From Alkalibacillus aidingensis (GTDB lineage: Bacteria > Bacillota > Bacilli > Bacillales > Alkalibacillaceae), in the NCBI RefSeq assembly GCF_014595945.1, contig NZ_JABXWU010000003.1:148685-212684 (forward strand): a stretch of 64,000 nucleotides of DNA, given 5' to 3'. Of this stretch, positions 51,562-62,426 are shown piece by piece (the first letter of the stretch is position 1; the number at the start of each line of letters is the position of its first letter). A model generated the notes under the pieces. The model was not told where the DNA came from and ran no database searches. It saw only the letters and a program-made list of their open reading frames with translations. The position numbers were made by a program, and so were the translations under genes.

Positions 51562-52506
51562 GTGTATAAATGGCTATTGGTGCTTTTAATCATACCGACT
51601 TTATTATCAAGCTGTAATTTGTTTGATGATGGACAACTTAATAATGTTGGCTTGCTCCTTGAAGGGACAATCCATGATGAGTCTTGGGGTAGAGGAGCTT
51701 ATCTAGGATTGTTAAATATCAAAGAGGAGCAAAATGTTAGTGTGCTATTTCGCGAAAACATCGATACTGAACGGAAGGCTGAGGAAGCGGTCGAAGATTT
51801 TAAGCGACAAGGGGTTAACTTAGTCTTTGGTCATGGTTCAAACTTTGGGCGTGTTTTTGATAGCTTTAATGAATATTATCCTGATATTCAATTTGTGTAT
51901 TTTAACGGTAGGACGTTTGATCGGAATATTACTAGTATCAACTTTGATGGGTATGAAGTGGGTTATTTTGCTGGAATGGTAGCAGGTGAAATGACTGACA
52001 CCCAAAAGATTGGGGTTGTTTCAGCCTTTCAATATCAAGATGAAGTAGAAGGTTTCTTTGAAGGTGTACAAGCTGTTGACCCGACCATAGATATGGATAT
52101 ACGAGTCGTCAATAGTAGGTATGATCAACAAAGAGCAATTATGTTTTTTAATGAGTTAGTTGACGAAGGTGTTGATGTGGTTTTCCCTGCTGGAGACGGG
52201 TTTAACACCCCTGTTATTAGAGCAGCTCAAGAAGAGGGGATTTATGCTATTGGCTTTATCGATGACCAATATGATATTGCTCCCAAGACCGTACTAACAA
52301 GTACAGTGCATAAAGTAGATGGGTTGTATACGGAAATTGCTACCCAGTTTAATGAAGATAATCTTCCATCCGGTATTGTCAATATTACCTTTGATCAAAA
52401 TTATTTAACGATTGGTAACTTTGGTGATGATGTGTCATTACCTATACAGACACATGTTGAAGAGAAGATTGCTGAATTTGAAGAAACGGGTCAATTACCT
52501 AAATGA
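51562..52506 (+). CDS. med: Med, BMP-family lipoprotein, activator of comK
   Basis: 314 residues from GTG 51562 (V-Y-K-W-L-L), nine bases behind GGAG; the frame is open for 21 more codons upstream but without a site. Lipobox LSSC. The BMP-family binding fold aligns along its length with B. subtilis Med (317 aa): VGLLLEGTIHDESWGRGAYLGLLNI, QGVNLVFGHGSNFGRVF, FVYFNGR, GVDVVFPAGDGFNTPVI, AIGFIDDQ and TVLTSTVHKVD. Med raises comK expression in B. subtilis. comZ, which follows med there, was not found in the 120 bases after it. Confidence 0.9.
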   Translation: MYKWLLVLLIIPTLLSSCNLFDDGQLNNVGLLLEGTIHDESWGRGAYLGLLNIKEEQNVSVLFRENIDTERKAEEAVEDFKRQGVNLVFGHGSNFGRVFDSFNEYYPDIQFVYFNGRTFDRNITSINFDGYEVGYFAGMVAGEMTDTQKIGVVSAFQYQDEVEGFFEGVQAVDPTIDMDIRVVNSRYDQQRAIMFFNELVDEGVDVVFPAGDGFNTPVIRAAQEEGIYAIGFIDDQYDIAPKTVLTSTVHKVDGLYTEIATQFNEDNLPSGIVNITFDQNYLTIGNFGDDVSLPIQTHVEEKIAEFEETGQLPK

Positions 52507-52521
52507 TGATAAATAAAATAC

Positions 52522-52564
52522 AGTCATTTGAAAGAAAATAAACTTTTAAATGACTACTTTTTTT
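52522..52564 (+). terminator. Terminator after med
   Basis: AGTCATTT / AAATGACT with an inner AAAG/CTTT pairing, then a T run. Confidence 0.75.
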
Positions 52565-52571
52565 GTTAAAA

Positions 52572-52588
52572 TTAGAACCAGGTCATAA
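52572..52588. promoter_or_regulatory. FapR-type operator of fabH-fabF
   Basis: TTAGAACCAGGTCATAA, a 17-base imperfect palindrome, compares well with the FapR site form TTAGTACCTAGTCTTAA as I remember it. It sits 38 bases before the fabH start with TTGTTA just upstream (52563-52568). FapR represses fatty-acid synthesis genes and is released by malonyl-CoA; fabHA-fabF is a known target. Confidence 0.75.
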
Positions 52589-52626
52589 TATATGATTATA
52601 ATTGTAACTGTTAGGAGATGGCAATC

Positions 52627-53565
52627 ATGAAGGCAGGTATTATTGGAACTGGACATTACGTTCCAGAACAAGTAGTGACTAATCATGATTTAGAGAAAAT
52701 AGTGGATACGTCTGATGAATGGATTCGTACAAGAACAGGGATTGAAGAGCGACGAATTGCTCCCGATGATGTAGATACGTCAGATATGGCATATCATGCA
52801 GCTGTTCAAGCAATTGATGAAGCAAATTTGACGGCAGAAGATATAGATATGATTTTAGTTGCGACAGTCACTCCAGATATGGGGTTCCCATCTGTTGCTT
52901 GCCAGCTACAGGCCAGATTAGGTGCTAGGCAAATTGCTGCTATGGATATTAGTGCCGCTTGCTCTGGTTTTATTTATGGTGTGGTAACGGCCAAACAGTT
53001 TATCGAAGCAAATGTCCATCAAAATATTTTGGTGGTTGGAGTTGAAAAACTCTCGAAGATTACGGACTGGTCAGACCGAAATACAAGTGTCTTATTTGGC
53101 GATGGAGCAGGTGCAGCCATTGTAGGATCTGTCTCTGAGGAGCGAGGAATTCTTGCACATGAGTTAGGTGCTGATGGTTCAGGAATACCACACTTGCACC
53201 AAACTGAAGAAGATTTTATTTATATGAATGGTCGTGAAGTGTTTAAATTTGCAGTAAGACAAATGGGGGATTCTTCCCTTAACGTAGTGAAAAAAGCAGG
53301 ACTGACCAAAGATGATGTCGATTATTTAATTCCACACCAAGCTAATATTCGCATCATGGAGGCAGCTAGGGAAAATTTAGATATTCCAGTTGAAAAAATG
53401 TCTAAGTCTGTTCATAAATATGGCAACACTTCAGCAGCATCGATTCCAATAGCATTGTCTGAAGATGTAAAAGCAGGTAAAATAAAAGACAATGATGTAA
53501 CAGTATTAGTTGGTTTTGGTGGAGGTTTAACCTGGGGTGCTATTGCATTACGATGGGGAAAGTAA
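52627..53565 (+). CDS. fabH: 3-oxoacyl-ACP synthase III, FabH
   Basis: 312 residues from ATG 52627, nine bases behind AGGAG; an ATG three codons upstream overlaps the site. 312 is the length of B. subtilis FabHA. It starts fatty-acid elongation by condensing an acyl-CoA with malonyl-ACP. Catalytic Cys112 is in SAACSGF, the His in IPHQANIRI and the Asn in KYGNTSAAS. Confidence 0.96.
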   Translation: MKAGIIGTGHYVPEQVVTNHDLEKIVDTSDEWIRTRTGIEERRIAPDDVDTSDMAYHAAVQAIDEANLTAEDIDMILVATVTPDMGFPSVACQLQARLGARQIAAMDISAACSGFIYGVVTAKQFIEANVHQNILVVGVEKLSKITDWSDRNTSVLFGDGAGAAIVGSVSEERGILAHELGADGSGIPHLHQTEEDFIYMNGREVFKFAVRQMGDSSLNVVKKAGLTKDDVDYLIPHQANIRIMEAARENLDIPVEKMSKSVHKYGNTSAASIPIALSEDVKAGKIKDNDVTVLVGFGGGLTWGAIALRWGK

Positions 53566-53633
53566 ACTCGAAGTCTTCGTAATTGGTTTTCGTTAAACAA
53601 TCGTATATATTGAGAATTAGGAGGTAATGAACC

Positions 53634-54872
53634 ATGACTAAAAATCGTGTAGTAGTGACAGGTTTAGGAACTGTGTCGCCTATCGGCAATGATGTTGAAA
53701 CAATGTGGAATCACCTTTTAGATGGTTATGTAGGAATCGATCATGTCACTAAGGTGAACCCGGATGACTTTCCAACGAAAATAGCGGCCGAGGTTAAGGA
53801 TTTTAATCCAGAGAATTATATGGATAAAAAAGATGCCAGAAAAATGGACTTATTTACTCAATATGCTGTTGCAGCATCAAGAATGGCAGTAGATGATGCT
53901 CAATTAGAAATTGATGAACAGTTAGCTCCTCGCGTTGGTGTATGGATTGGATCAGGTATCGGTGGAATGCAGACCTATGAAGATCAATTCCGTAACTTTA
54001 TCGAAAAAGGACAGCGCAGAGTTAGCCCTTTCTTCGTTCCGATGATGATTCCGGATATGGCTTCTGGTCAAGTTTCGATTCAACTTGGTGCAAAAGGTAT
54101 CAATTCATGTACAGTTACCGCTTGTGCTTCAGGTACGAATTCAATCGGTGATGCATTTAAAGTGATTGAACGTGGCGATGCTGATGTCATGATTACAGGT
54201 GGAGCTGAGGCTCCAATTGTCAATATGGCATTTGCTGGCTTTTCTAGCTCTAAAGCGCTAACGACTAATGAAGACCCTAAAACAGCCAGTCGTCCATTTG
54301 ATAAAAACCGTGACGGATTTGTTATGGGTGAGGGAGCTGGAATTGTTATCTTAGAATCATTAGAATCAGCACAAAAACGAGGTGCTAAAATCTATGCAGA
54401 AATTGTTGGATATGGTTCAACAGGTGATGCTTACCATATCACCGCACCAGCTCCGGAGGGAGAAGGTGCAGCGCGTGCGATGCAACAAGCCATCGATGAT
54501 GCAGGATTGAACGGAGAAGAAGTTGATTATATCAATGCACACGGAACGAGTACTGCATACAACGATCAGTATGAGACAAATGCTGTAAAAACAGTTTTTA
54601 AAGATCATGCTTATCATCTGGCAATGAGTTCAACCAAATCAATGACAGGACACTTACTTGGTGCTGCTGGTGGTTTAGAAGCAATCATTTCTATTTTATC
54701 TATAAAAGATAGTATCATGCCACCAACTGTCAATTATGAAACACCAGATGAAGAATGTGATTTAGATTACGTTGTCAATGAAGCGAGGAAAGCGGAAGTT
54801 AATGTTGCAATGAGTAACTCATTAGGATTTGGTGGTCATAACGCATCAATTGTATTTAAGAAATATGAGTAG
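53634..54872 (+). CDS. fabF: 3-oxoacyl-ACP synthase II, FabF
   Basis: 412 residues, ATG at 53634 behind AGGAGG. It elongates the acyl chain. Catalytic Cys164 is in [10 protein letters not shown], with the two His in NAHGTST and TGHLLGAAG. In one unit with fabH (68-base gap). Confidence 0.97.
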   Translation: MTKNRVVVTGLGTVSPIGNDVETMWNHLLDGYVGIDHVTKVNPDDFPTKIAAEVKDFNPENYMDKKDARKMDLFTQYAVAASRMAVDDAQLEIDEQLAPRVGVWIGSGIGGMQTYEDQFRNFIEKGQRRVSPFFVPMMIPDMASGQVSIQLGAKGINSCTVTACASGTNSIGDAFKVIERGDADVMITGGAEAPIVNMAFAGFSSSKALTTNEDPKTASRPFDKNRDGFVMGEGAGIVILESLESAQKRGAKIYAEIVGYGSTGDAYHITAPAPEGEGAARAMQQAIDDAGLNGEEVDYINAHGTSTAYNDQYETNAVKTVFKDHAYHLAMSSTKSMTGHLLGAAGGLEAIISILSIKDSIMPPTVNYETPDEECDLDYVVNEARKAEVNVAMSNSLGFGGHNASIVFKKYE

Positions 54873-54890
54873 AGATTTGATCTAATAAAG

Positions 54891-54922
54891 CAAGCACTAT
54901 CAAAGGATAGTGCTTGTTTTTT
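54891..54922 (+). terminator. Terminator after fabF
   Basis: CAAGCACTATC / GATAGTGCTTG, loop AAAG, six Ts. Confidence 0.92.
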
Positions 54923-55035
54923 AGTTCTGTTGCTCATACTATTAGAATGGTTTTGGAGAATACTAATGAAGCAGTCATGAACCGTAAGCGTGTCACAAAA
55001 CAAAGGCTTCATATATTTTAGTTTATATGTTTTTA

Positions 55036-56145
55036 TCATTTTACTTCGTACTTTTGGAGTGCTTCTTCATCAAGCTCGAAGCCTAATCCTGGTTTATCAT
55101 TCATGATAAACTCACCTTGTTCATTTGGTGTAATAAAGTTTTTCATAACGAAATCTCTACGCTCTGGTGTCCATGCGGGGGGATCGTAAGGAAATTCGAT
55201 GTAAGGACAGTCGCTAATCGCCACACTTAAATGGAGATTGGCTAAAAAGCCGATTCCATTACTCCAGGTATGTGGTGAGAAAAGATGTACACTTCCTTGG
55301 ACGAGTTCCCCAATCTTTTTAACATTGGTGATTCCACCTGCAAGAGCAACATCAGGCTGATATACGTCCAATGAACCTTGGTCGGTCATTTCACGAAAGT
55401 CATGCCATCTTCGGTTCATCTCTCCTCCTGCTATTCTAATACTAGTCATTTCACGAAGCTTTGCCATACCTTTGAAGTCATGGGCAGGAAGTGGTTCCTC
55501 CAACCAGAAGACACCAAGCTTTTCAAGTTCTTTAGCAACCTGTAAAGCCTCTTTTAAATCCCAAGTCTTTTCAGTATCCCATGGCATCTTCCAACCTTGG
55601 TTCGCATCGACCATAATTTCTAATTGGTCACCTACTTCTTTACGTACTTTTTCAACCACTTTCAAATCATCACGAACATCGTCATGATGGAAGCGAATTT
55701 TAATGGCTTCATATCCTTCTTCGATTAACTTTTTAGCTCTTTCTGCCCTAATTTCAGGAGTGACAATCTCACCTGTAGAAGCATACGCCTTAATTTTGTT
55801 GGATTTTGCACCAAGTAATTTGTAAACAGGTTGTCCTGTTGCTTTACCCATCAAGTCCCATAAGGCAATATCCAAGGGCCAGCAGCGACCGTAGTGGAAG
55901 TCAATATTATCAATGATTTTAGAGTGTCTTTCAATGGCAAATGGATCTTGTCCAATGAATAAGTGTTCATGGCCTTCAAACCCTGTCATTAAATCGCCGG
56001 ATCCCACGCCAGTTATGCCTTCATCGGTATGGACAAATACTAATGTTGAAGCAAAATTCTCACGTGGTTTTGGATCCCAAGCTGCTTTGAATGGTGGATT
56101 CAGAGGTTTACTGTAATGTTTCGTTTCAATCGATGTAATTTTCAT
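55036..56145 (-). CDS. Enolase-superfamily enzyme (mandelate racemase subgroup)
   Basis: 369 residues, ATG at 56145 behind AAAAGGAG. Visible active-site parts: K-I-R at 149-151 on the second barrel strand; metal ligands Asp180 (VDANQGW), Glu216/217 (WLEEPL) and Glu242 (AGGEMN); and the Asp265 (QPDVALAGGIT) and His292 (SPHTWSNG) dyad typical of the mandelate racemase subgroup. Most such enzymes dehydrate acid sugars or isomerise carboxylates. It diverges from an OpuC-type importer, so a substrate brought in by that system is possible. Substrate unknown. Confidence 0.85.
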   Translation of the reverse strand: MKITSIETKHYSKPLNPPFKAAWDPKPRENFASTLVFVHTDEGITGVGSGDLMTGFEGHEHLFIGQDPFAIERHSKIIDNIDFHYGRCWPLDIALWDLMGKATGQPVYKLLGAKSNKIKAYASTGEIVTPEIRAERAKKLIEEGYEAIKIRFHHDDVRDDLKVVEKVRKEVGDQLEIMVDANQGWKMPWDTEKTWDLKEALQVAKELEKLGVFWLEEPLPAHDFKGMAKLREMTSIRIAGGEMNRRWHDFREMTDQGSLDVYQPDVALAGGITNVKKIGELVQGSVHLFSPHTWSNGIGFLANLHLSVAISDCPYIEFPYDPPAWTPERRDFVMKNFITPNEQGEFIMNDKPGLGFELDEEALQKYEVK

Positions 56146-56322
56146 TTTTGAACTCCTTTTTTATTTGAATAGCCGTAACATAACAAATAGTCAGAGTTTA
56201 TACAAAACTTAAATACCTCGATATATCAATATATTTAAGGTAATTCAAAAGATATAGCTAGGTTAATCGGTGATAAGATAAAAATACTTCATATATCGTT
56301 ATGAATCTACCTAATGAGTAAT

Positions 56323-56350
56323 TTGTTATATAAATACAATTTAATATATT
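56323..56350 (+). promoter_or_regulatory. Promoter of the OpuC-type operon
   Basis: TTGTTA at 56323-56328, 16-base spacer, TATATT at 56345-56350. The divergent gap (56146-56420) is very A/T-rich and has two loose inverted repeats, CTTAAAT...ATTTAAG near 56209-56240 and TTCAT...ATGAA near 56288-56305, that could bind a regulator. Confidence 0.55.
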
Positions 56351-56420
56351 ATTAAAGATGTGCTTATTTTCGATTAACGGGTTAGTGTTGAATGTTGCAT
56401 CAAAAGGGGGTGCAAGATCA

Positions 56421-57092
56421 ATGAACGATCATCAAAGTACTTTTGGGCGGGTAATGGAATACTTCCAAAATAATATGGACTGGGTTATTGAGTTGACAAT
56501 TGAACATATTATATTGGTTGGTTCGGCTATAATGGTAGCTATATTAATCGGCGTACCTTTAGGAATATATTTAACGACAAATAAGAAGTTAGCTGGAACT
56601 GTCCTCAACATAGCTGGTGTAATCATGACCATACCAAGCATTGCTTTATTTGGGATTATGGTGCCAATCTTCTCCATCATTAATTACGGCATAGGTTTCG
56701 TTCCTGCCTTTGTTGCCTTAGTCCTCTACTCACAATTACCAATTATTCGAAACACATACACTGCTATACACAACGTTGACCCTCAAATTCGCGATGCTGC
56801 TAAAGGTGTTGGAATGAGTACTATCCAACGAATATTTAAAGTGGAAATTCCAAACACCATTCCTGTAATTATGGCAGGAGTGAGGACGGCGGTAGTTTTA
56901 AATATTGGTATTGGGGTTATTGCTGCCTTTATTGGAGCAGGTGGCTTAGGGACATTGATTTCACAAGGGATTACACGTGGTTATCATGAGATGGTTATCT
57001 CAGGTGCGATTGCTATCTCTATTTTAGGAATATCAGCCGATTTATTTTTAAGGTTTTTACAAAAACTATTAACACCAAAAGGGGTTTCGTAG
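56421..57092 (+). CDS. OpuC-type quaternary-amine ABC permease (first)
   Basis: 223 residues from ATG 56421 (M-N-D-H-Q-S-T) behind AAAAGGGGG. Five to six helices with IIRNTYTAIHNVDPQIRDAAKGVGMSTIQRIFKVEIPN, the coupling loop of OpuBB/OpuCB proteins, and FIGAGGLGTLI. Imports glycine betaine, carnitine or choline in the family. Confidence 0.88.
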   Translation: MNDHQSTFGRVMEYFQNNMDWVIELTIEHIILVGSAIMVAILIGVPLGIYLTTNKKLAGTVLNIAGVIMTIPSIALFGIMVPIFSIINYGIGFVPAFVALVLYSQLPIIRNTYTAIHNVDPQIRDAAKGVGMSTIQRIFKVEIPNTIPVIMAGVRTAVVLNIGIGVIAAFIGAGGLGTLISQGITRGYHEMVISGAIAISILGISADLFLRFLQKLLTPKGVS

Positions 57093-57143
57093 GTAGAATT
57101 TTTAAGTCTAATGTTAATAAAAACGTTAAGGAGTTGAACCGAC

Positions 57144-58133
57144 GTGATTCAGTATAATAATGTCACAAAAGTATATGGTGACGATATCACAGCGGTTGAT
57201 CAGGTTTCATTAAACGTGAATGAAGGTGAAATTGTTGTTTTATTGGGCCCTTCAGGTTGTGGTAAAACAACTCTATTACGAATGGTCAATGGCTTAGAAA
57301 CTATTACTGATGGTGATATTTTATTCAATGGTGAAAGTATCCAATCATTAAATGAGATCGAATTACGAAGAAAAATAGGTTACGTCATTCAAAGTAATGG
57401 GTTATTTCCTAATATGACGATTGAACAAAATGTCACGATTGTTCCTCATTTATTAAAGTGGGATCAGAATAAGAAAAATGAACGTTATGAAGAGTTAATG
57501 AGTTTAGTAGGTTTAGATGCTGAGGATTATCGAAAACGATATCCTCATGAGTTATCAGGTGGTCAGCAACAGCGAATTGGTGTGATTCGTGCTTTAGCGG
57601 CTGATCCACCAGCCATGTTAATGGATGAGCCGTTTGGTGCACTAGATCCTATTATCCGTGAACGCATTCAAGATGAGTTTTTATCTATTCAAAGAGAGTT
57701 GAATAAAACCATTTTGTTTGTTAGTCATGATATTAATGAAGCGATTAAAATGGGTGATAAAATTGCATTAATGAAAAATGGACAGCTTATGCAATTCGAT
57801 ACCCCATCTAACATTTTACAAAACCCTGCCAATGATTTTGTTTCACAATTTGTTGGTCAAGATCGAACCATTAAAAGTTTAACGATCCACTTTGTTTATG
57901 ACTTAGTTAAGACAATCGAATTGAAAGACTCATTATCAAGCTCTGCTACTGTAAAGAAAGCGAGTTTAGATACGAGTTTGCGTGATATTTTAGGGTTTGT
58001 TTTAGAAAGCGAAGAGCAAGCTGTTGCTATTGTGAATGAAGAACAAGAGATCATTGGTTATTTAGATTTTGAGTTGATTAATCGATATATGGTTAGTCTG
58101 TCGAGCGAAGATGATCCTGTCAGAGTACCTTAA
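57144..58133 (+). CDS. OpuC-type ABC ATPase with one CBS-like segment
   Basis: 329 residues, GTG at 57144 ten bases behind AAGGAG. Walker A GPSGCGKTT, signature LSGGQQQRIGVIRAL, Walker B AMLMDEPFGALDP and switch His in FVSHDI. The tail (about 275-320: LRDILGFVLESEEQAVAIVNEEQEIIGYL) looks like a single CBS-type unit, whereas OpuCA has two and is about 380 residues. Osmotic gating by CBS may therefore differ. Confidence 0.88.
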   Translation: MIQYNNVTKVYGDDITAVDQVSLNVNEGEIVVLLGPSGCGKTTLLRMVNGLETITDGDILFNGESIQSLNEIELRRKIGYVIQSNGLFPNMTIEQNVTIVPHLLKWDQNKKNERYEELMSLVGLDAEDYRKRYPHELSGGQQQRIGVIRALAADPPAMLMDEPFGALDPIIRERIQDEFLSIQRELNKTILFVSHDINEAIKMGDKIALMKNGQLMQFDTPSNILQNPANDFVSQFVGQDRTIKSLTIHFVYDLVKTIELKDSLSSSATVKKASLDTSLRDILGFVLESEEQAVAIVNEEQEIIGYLDFELINRYMVSLSSEDDPVRVP

Positions 58134-58149
58134 AAAGGAGGTAAGAATA

Positions 58150-58881
58150 TTGGGTCAGACAATAATCACTTGGTCAGTTAGGATCGTCGTTTATGTAGCT
58201 CTTGTGTGGTTTTTTATCTGGACCATCACTAATGGCTATTTTGACTATCTGGTAAATAATTTTGAAGAGTTTTCAGTCCTGTTACGCCAGCATTTTCAAT
58301 TAGTACTGATTTCTGCTGGGTTAGCAATATTAACCGCTATTCCACTGGCTATTCTGGTAACTAGGCCAATGTTTAAAAGGTTTGAAGGAATTGTCTCAAC
58401 GATTGTTAATTTCGGATATACCATTCCGAATATGGCGATTTTAGCCTTGATGATGGGAGTGATGGGGATAGGCTTTAAAACAGCTGTCTTTGCCCTTTTC
58501 TTATACTCCATTTTACCGATTTTTAGAAATACGTTAGCAGGAATACAATCAGTTAATAGTAGTTTAATAGATGCAGCTCAGGGAATGGGTTTTAAACCTT
58601 ATCAGATATTATTCAGAATTGAATTGCCGAATGCAGCTTATTCAATTATTGCAGGGGTTAGAACGGCTGTAGTTATTAATATCGGTGCAGCAGCTTTAGC
58701 ATCACTAATAGGTGGTGGTGGATTAGGTAACTGGATTTTTACGGGCATTCGAGTATTTGATAATGGCATTCTATTGTCGGGTGCTGTTCCACTAACAATT
58801 TTAGCTGTTATTACCGATTTAATCTTACGCTTAATTGAGCGAAAGATTGTACCTAGAGGAACAAGACCTGAATCTAGTTAA
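58150..58881 (+). CDS. OpuC-type quaternary-amine ABC permease (second)
   Basis: 243 residues from TTG 58150, nine bases behind AAGGAGGT; earlier in-frame starts lie within the ATPase gene. Six helices, with IFRNTLAGIQSVNSSLIDAAQGMGFKPYQILFRIELPN and LIGGGGLGNWIF. Pairs with the first permease. Confidence 0.87.
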   Translation: MGQTIITWSVRIVVYVALVWFFIWTITNGYFDYLVNNFEEFSVLLRQHFQLVLISAGLAILTAIPLAILVTRPMFKRFEGIVSTIVNFGYTIPNMAILALMMGVMGIGFKTAVFALFLYSILPIFRNTLAGIQSVNSSLIDAAQGMGFKPYQILFRIELPNAAYSIIAGVRTAVVINIGAAALASLIGGGGLGNWIFTGIRVFDNGILLSGAVPLTILAVITDLILRLIERKIVPRGTRPESS

Positions 58882-58909
58882 AAGTTATATATTTTTAAGG
58901 GGGATTATG

Positions 58910-59803
58910 ATGAAGAAAGTAATTGGTTTATCAATGTTAGCAGTTATGCTTATTTTATCTGCTTGTGGTAATGGAGATAGTGGAAAAGAGGTTACTGTTG
59001 GAGCAAAAAGTTTTACGGAGTCTTTATTATTTGCTGAGATGACTGAAATCATCTTAGAACAAGAAGGTTATGATGTTGATAAGCGTACGGATATGGGTAG
59101 TAACGTTTTACGAGAAGCGATGGAAGGTGGACAAGTAGATATTACTTGGGATTACACTGGTACAGGATTAGTGACTTACCTTGATGAAGAGCCGGTAACA
59201 ACCGCAGCTGAGGCGTTTGAAGCGGTTAAAGATATTGATGCTGAAAATGGAATTACTTGGATGAACCCAACAGAAGTGAATAACACCTATACATTAATGG
59301 TTCGCCAATCATTTGCAGATTCTGAAGGTGTTAATACGTTATCTGACTTAGCTGATTATGTCAGTGCAGGTAATGAGGCACCGGTAGCGGTCAATGACGA
59401 ATTCTCGGTGCGTCCTGATGGGTTTGGTGCATTACAAGAGTTCTACGATTTCGAATTCGCAACTGATGATGTAACAATTATGGATTTAGGTTTAACTTAC
59501 CAAGCGTTAAGAGATGAAGAAGTGGATGTAGCAATGGGCTTTAACACAGATAGCCGAATCGAACAGTTTGATTTGGTAAACTTAGAAGATGATCAAAACT
59601 TCTTCCCAGACTATTCTGCTGCAGTTGTTGTACGTAGTGAAGTCTTAGAAGCTAATGAAGAAATCGAGGAATTGACTAAGCCAGTAGCAGATGCATTAGA
59701 TAGCGAAACGATGACAGAGCTAAACTATCAAGTTGATGTTGAAGAACGTAGTGTAAGTGAGGTTGCTGAAGAGTTTTTAACCGAAATCGGTGTCATTGAA
59801 TAA
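58910..59803 (+). CDS. OpuC-type substrate-binding lipoprotein
   Basis: 297 residues from ATG 58910 (58907 is an alternative) behind AAGGGGG. Lipobox LSAC (Cys19). KEVTVGAKSFTESLLFAEMTEIILEQEGYDVDKRTDMGSNVLREAMEGGQVDITWDYTG is the OpuAC/OsmF-type fold. Last gene of the operon, with a terminator following. Acidic, as expected for a salt-adapted host. The exact amine is not predictable. Confidence 0.9.
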   Translation: MKKVIGLSMLAVMLILSACGNGDSGKEVTVGAKSFTESLLFAEMTEIILEQEGYDVDKRTDMGSNVLREAMEGGQVDITWDYTGTGLVTYLDEEPVTTAAEAFEAVKDIDAENGITWMNPTEVNNTYTLMVRQSFADSEGVNTLSDLADYVSAGNEAPVAVNDEFSVRPDGFGALQEFYDFEFATDDVTIMDLGLTYQALRDEEVDVAMGFNTDSRIEQFDLVNLEDDQNFFPDYSAAVVVRSEVLEANEEIEELTKPVADALDSETMTELNYQVDVEERSVSEVAEEFLTEIGVIE

Positions 59804-59830
59804 AAGGTTTGAATAAAAGATTTTAATCGT

Positions 59831-59865
59831 GCTGGGGCAGCTATGATGCTGTCTCAGCTTTTTTT
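59831..59865 (+). terminator. Terminator after the OpuC-type operon
   Basis: GCTGGGGCAGC / GCTGTCTCAGC, six-base loop, seven Ts. Confidence 0.92.
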
Positions 59866-59978
59866 GTGGGCAAAAATAATAATGATACATTAAGGTGATA
59901 CATATATTTTAATAAATAGGGTTCGGACAAGACATCAATTGGACAAGCGACTAATTGAAAAGGTGGCTTCAGTTGTAG

Positions 59979-60185
59979 ATGTGGTATTTAATCATGTTTT
60001 TTATAGGGTTTGGGTTTACTTGTGTCGGGGCTGTTTCAATCATAGGTTATTTAAATTTCTTACCTGTAGGGATGACAGTGTATGATTTTTTACTATTTAT
60101 ATATAAAAGGCCAGAGTGCTATATGCTGCCTTTAGGCTTTACCATCATGGTTATCGCCATGTATAAAAACCCATTTGGTTCATAA
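59979..60185 (+). CDS. Small two-helix membrane protein
   Basis: 68 residues, ATG at 59979. The ribosome site is poor (AAAAGGTGG about 12 bases ahead). Two helices, about 3-25 and 48-63, with a Pro/Tyr-rich loop. No family recognised; it lies in the fabF-yjbA interval. Confidence 0.55.
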   Translation: MWYLIMFFIGFGFTCVGAVSIIGYLNFLPVGMTVYDFLLFIYKRPECYMLPLGFTIMVIAMYKNPFGS

Positions 60186-60257
60186 ATTAAGAATAAAAAT
60201 AAGTCACTTGGGTGATAATGAGCGTAAACGGAATAACACTTAAAGTGAGGGATGTTG

Positions 60258-61016
60258 ATGATGTACGTTCATGATATTTGGGTGAACTGGTTCGAAGGGG
60301 AAGAGAATGGTTATAATGTTTGCCATTTTCATGAGTGGCGTAAAAACGATTCGATAGAGTTACTCGATCAAGTACCAGTTGTTTATGTGACAGAAGCGTT
60401 ATTTGATTACATAGAAAATGACATGCAAGACCTTCCTCAAGAATTATTAGACTCTGTTTATAAAAGAGCCTACTTAAAAAAACAACATAAAAGAATTTCG
60501 CTGGATTATGCTTTTGTCGCTACCGATGGAAAACAAGTATTAGTCGTTGATACGCTAGGTTATGAAATCCCTGTACGAAAAAGCCGAGTGATCCCAAGAC
60601 AAGAACGATTAGTTATTGATTTAATTTCGCATAAACGACCGATGGATTATTCTTATAAGCCAAAAAGCGAAGGGAAAACTCACCATATCTTATCCTTGAA
60701 TCCGGAGTATATGGTGGGGCTGACTAGAAAAGAACGCCAATTAAAGCATTTACTGATGCTGATGCTTGATCAGCTACAACAAAGTGGCCGAATCGATGAA
60801 TTGCGTTATTGGTTAACTGAATGGCGACCAGAAAATTATGAAGAGATTCAATCAATGACGTTTGAAGAAGGGTTTAATTGGTTACTTGAAGAAGCAAAAG
60901 TAGGGTGGAGTCAGAAGCATGATGACATCTGTGCTAAAATGGCTAAAGGTCAACCATTCTTTGAGCGTTTATGGGAAATGGAACAACAGAAGAAAAATGT
61001 TCTAAAGAGGACTTAG
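60258..61016 (+). CDS. yjbA: YjbA family protein (UPF0736)
   Basis: 252 residues from ATG 60258 (further ATGs at 60252 and 60261) behind [34 protein letters not shown], then [21 protein letters not shown], and [11 protein letters not shown] are the family blocks. Soluble, unknown function. Its place just before trpS matches B. subtilis yjbA. Confidence 0.92.
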   Translation: MMYVHDIWVNWFEGEENGYNVCHFHEWRKNDSIELLDQVPVVYVTEALFDYIENDMQDLPQELLDSVYKRAYLKKQHKRISLDYAFVATDGKQVLVVDTLGYEIPVRKSRVIPRQERLVIDLISHKRPMDYSYKPKSEGKTHHILSLNPEYMVGLTRKERQLKHLLMLMLDQLQQSGRIDELRYWLTEWRPENYEEIQSMTFEEGFNWLLEEAKVGWSQKHDDICAKMAKGQPFFERLWEMEQQKKNVLKRT

Positions 61017-61024
61017 ATTTAGTG

Positions 61025-61059
61025 AAGCCTACACATATATATAATGTGTAGGCTTTTTT
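61025..61059 (+). terminator. Terminator after yjbA
   Basis: AAGCCTACACAT / ATGTGTAGGCTT and six Ts; convergent with trpS. Confidence 0.9.
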
Positions 61060-61124
61060 GAGGTCTTATCGTTAAATAGAGCTCTTCTATATTAAGAGAT
61101 TATTTTGGATCTAACCTCTTATGT

Positions 61125-62129
<1,005 letters not shown>

Positions 62130-62176
62130 TCATTAATTTTACGTTCTGAATAGTTATTAAACCATTAAAGACCAAT

Positions 62177-62426
62177 AAAAAAACCACTCATCCCCAGTAA
62201 GGGACGAATGGATTCGCGGTACCACCCTTGTTACCTTGATTAAATACTAAGGTCACTTAGTAAATGCTGTTAACGAGAGCAACCCGGAAGATTCATCTGC
62301 TCCAAAGCCCCAATTTCCTAACGTTACATAATGCCTGTTTTCACTATCCAGGCTCACTGCAATCAGAGGTAACGCAGTACTTCAGCTAATTCATAGCATT
62401 TTATGTCTTGTATTTTATATCTTTAT
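62177..62426 (-). promoter_or_regulatory. T-box riboswitch leader of trpS
   Basis: On the minus strand AAGGGTGGTACCGCG at 62229-62215 is the T-box sequence that pairs with the acceptor end of uncharged tRNA. It is followed by the terminator (CCATTCGTCCC / GGGGATGAGTGG, then seven Ts, 62211-62177). The stem-I region spans about 62270-62410. UGG codons suited to a Trp specifier occur in GAAATTGGGGC and CTTTGGAGC; I cannot fix which is used. Uncharged tRNA-Trp should stabilise the antiterminator and allow trpS transcription. Confidence 0.92.

Noticed and set aside
52507..52626. comZ after med
   Set aside because: Only 120 bases, occupied by a terminator and the FapR-type operator; no suitable frame.
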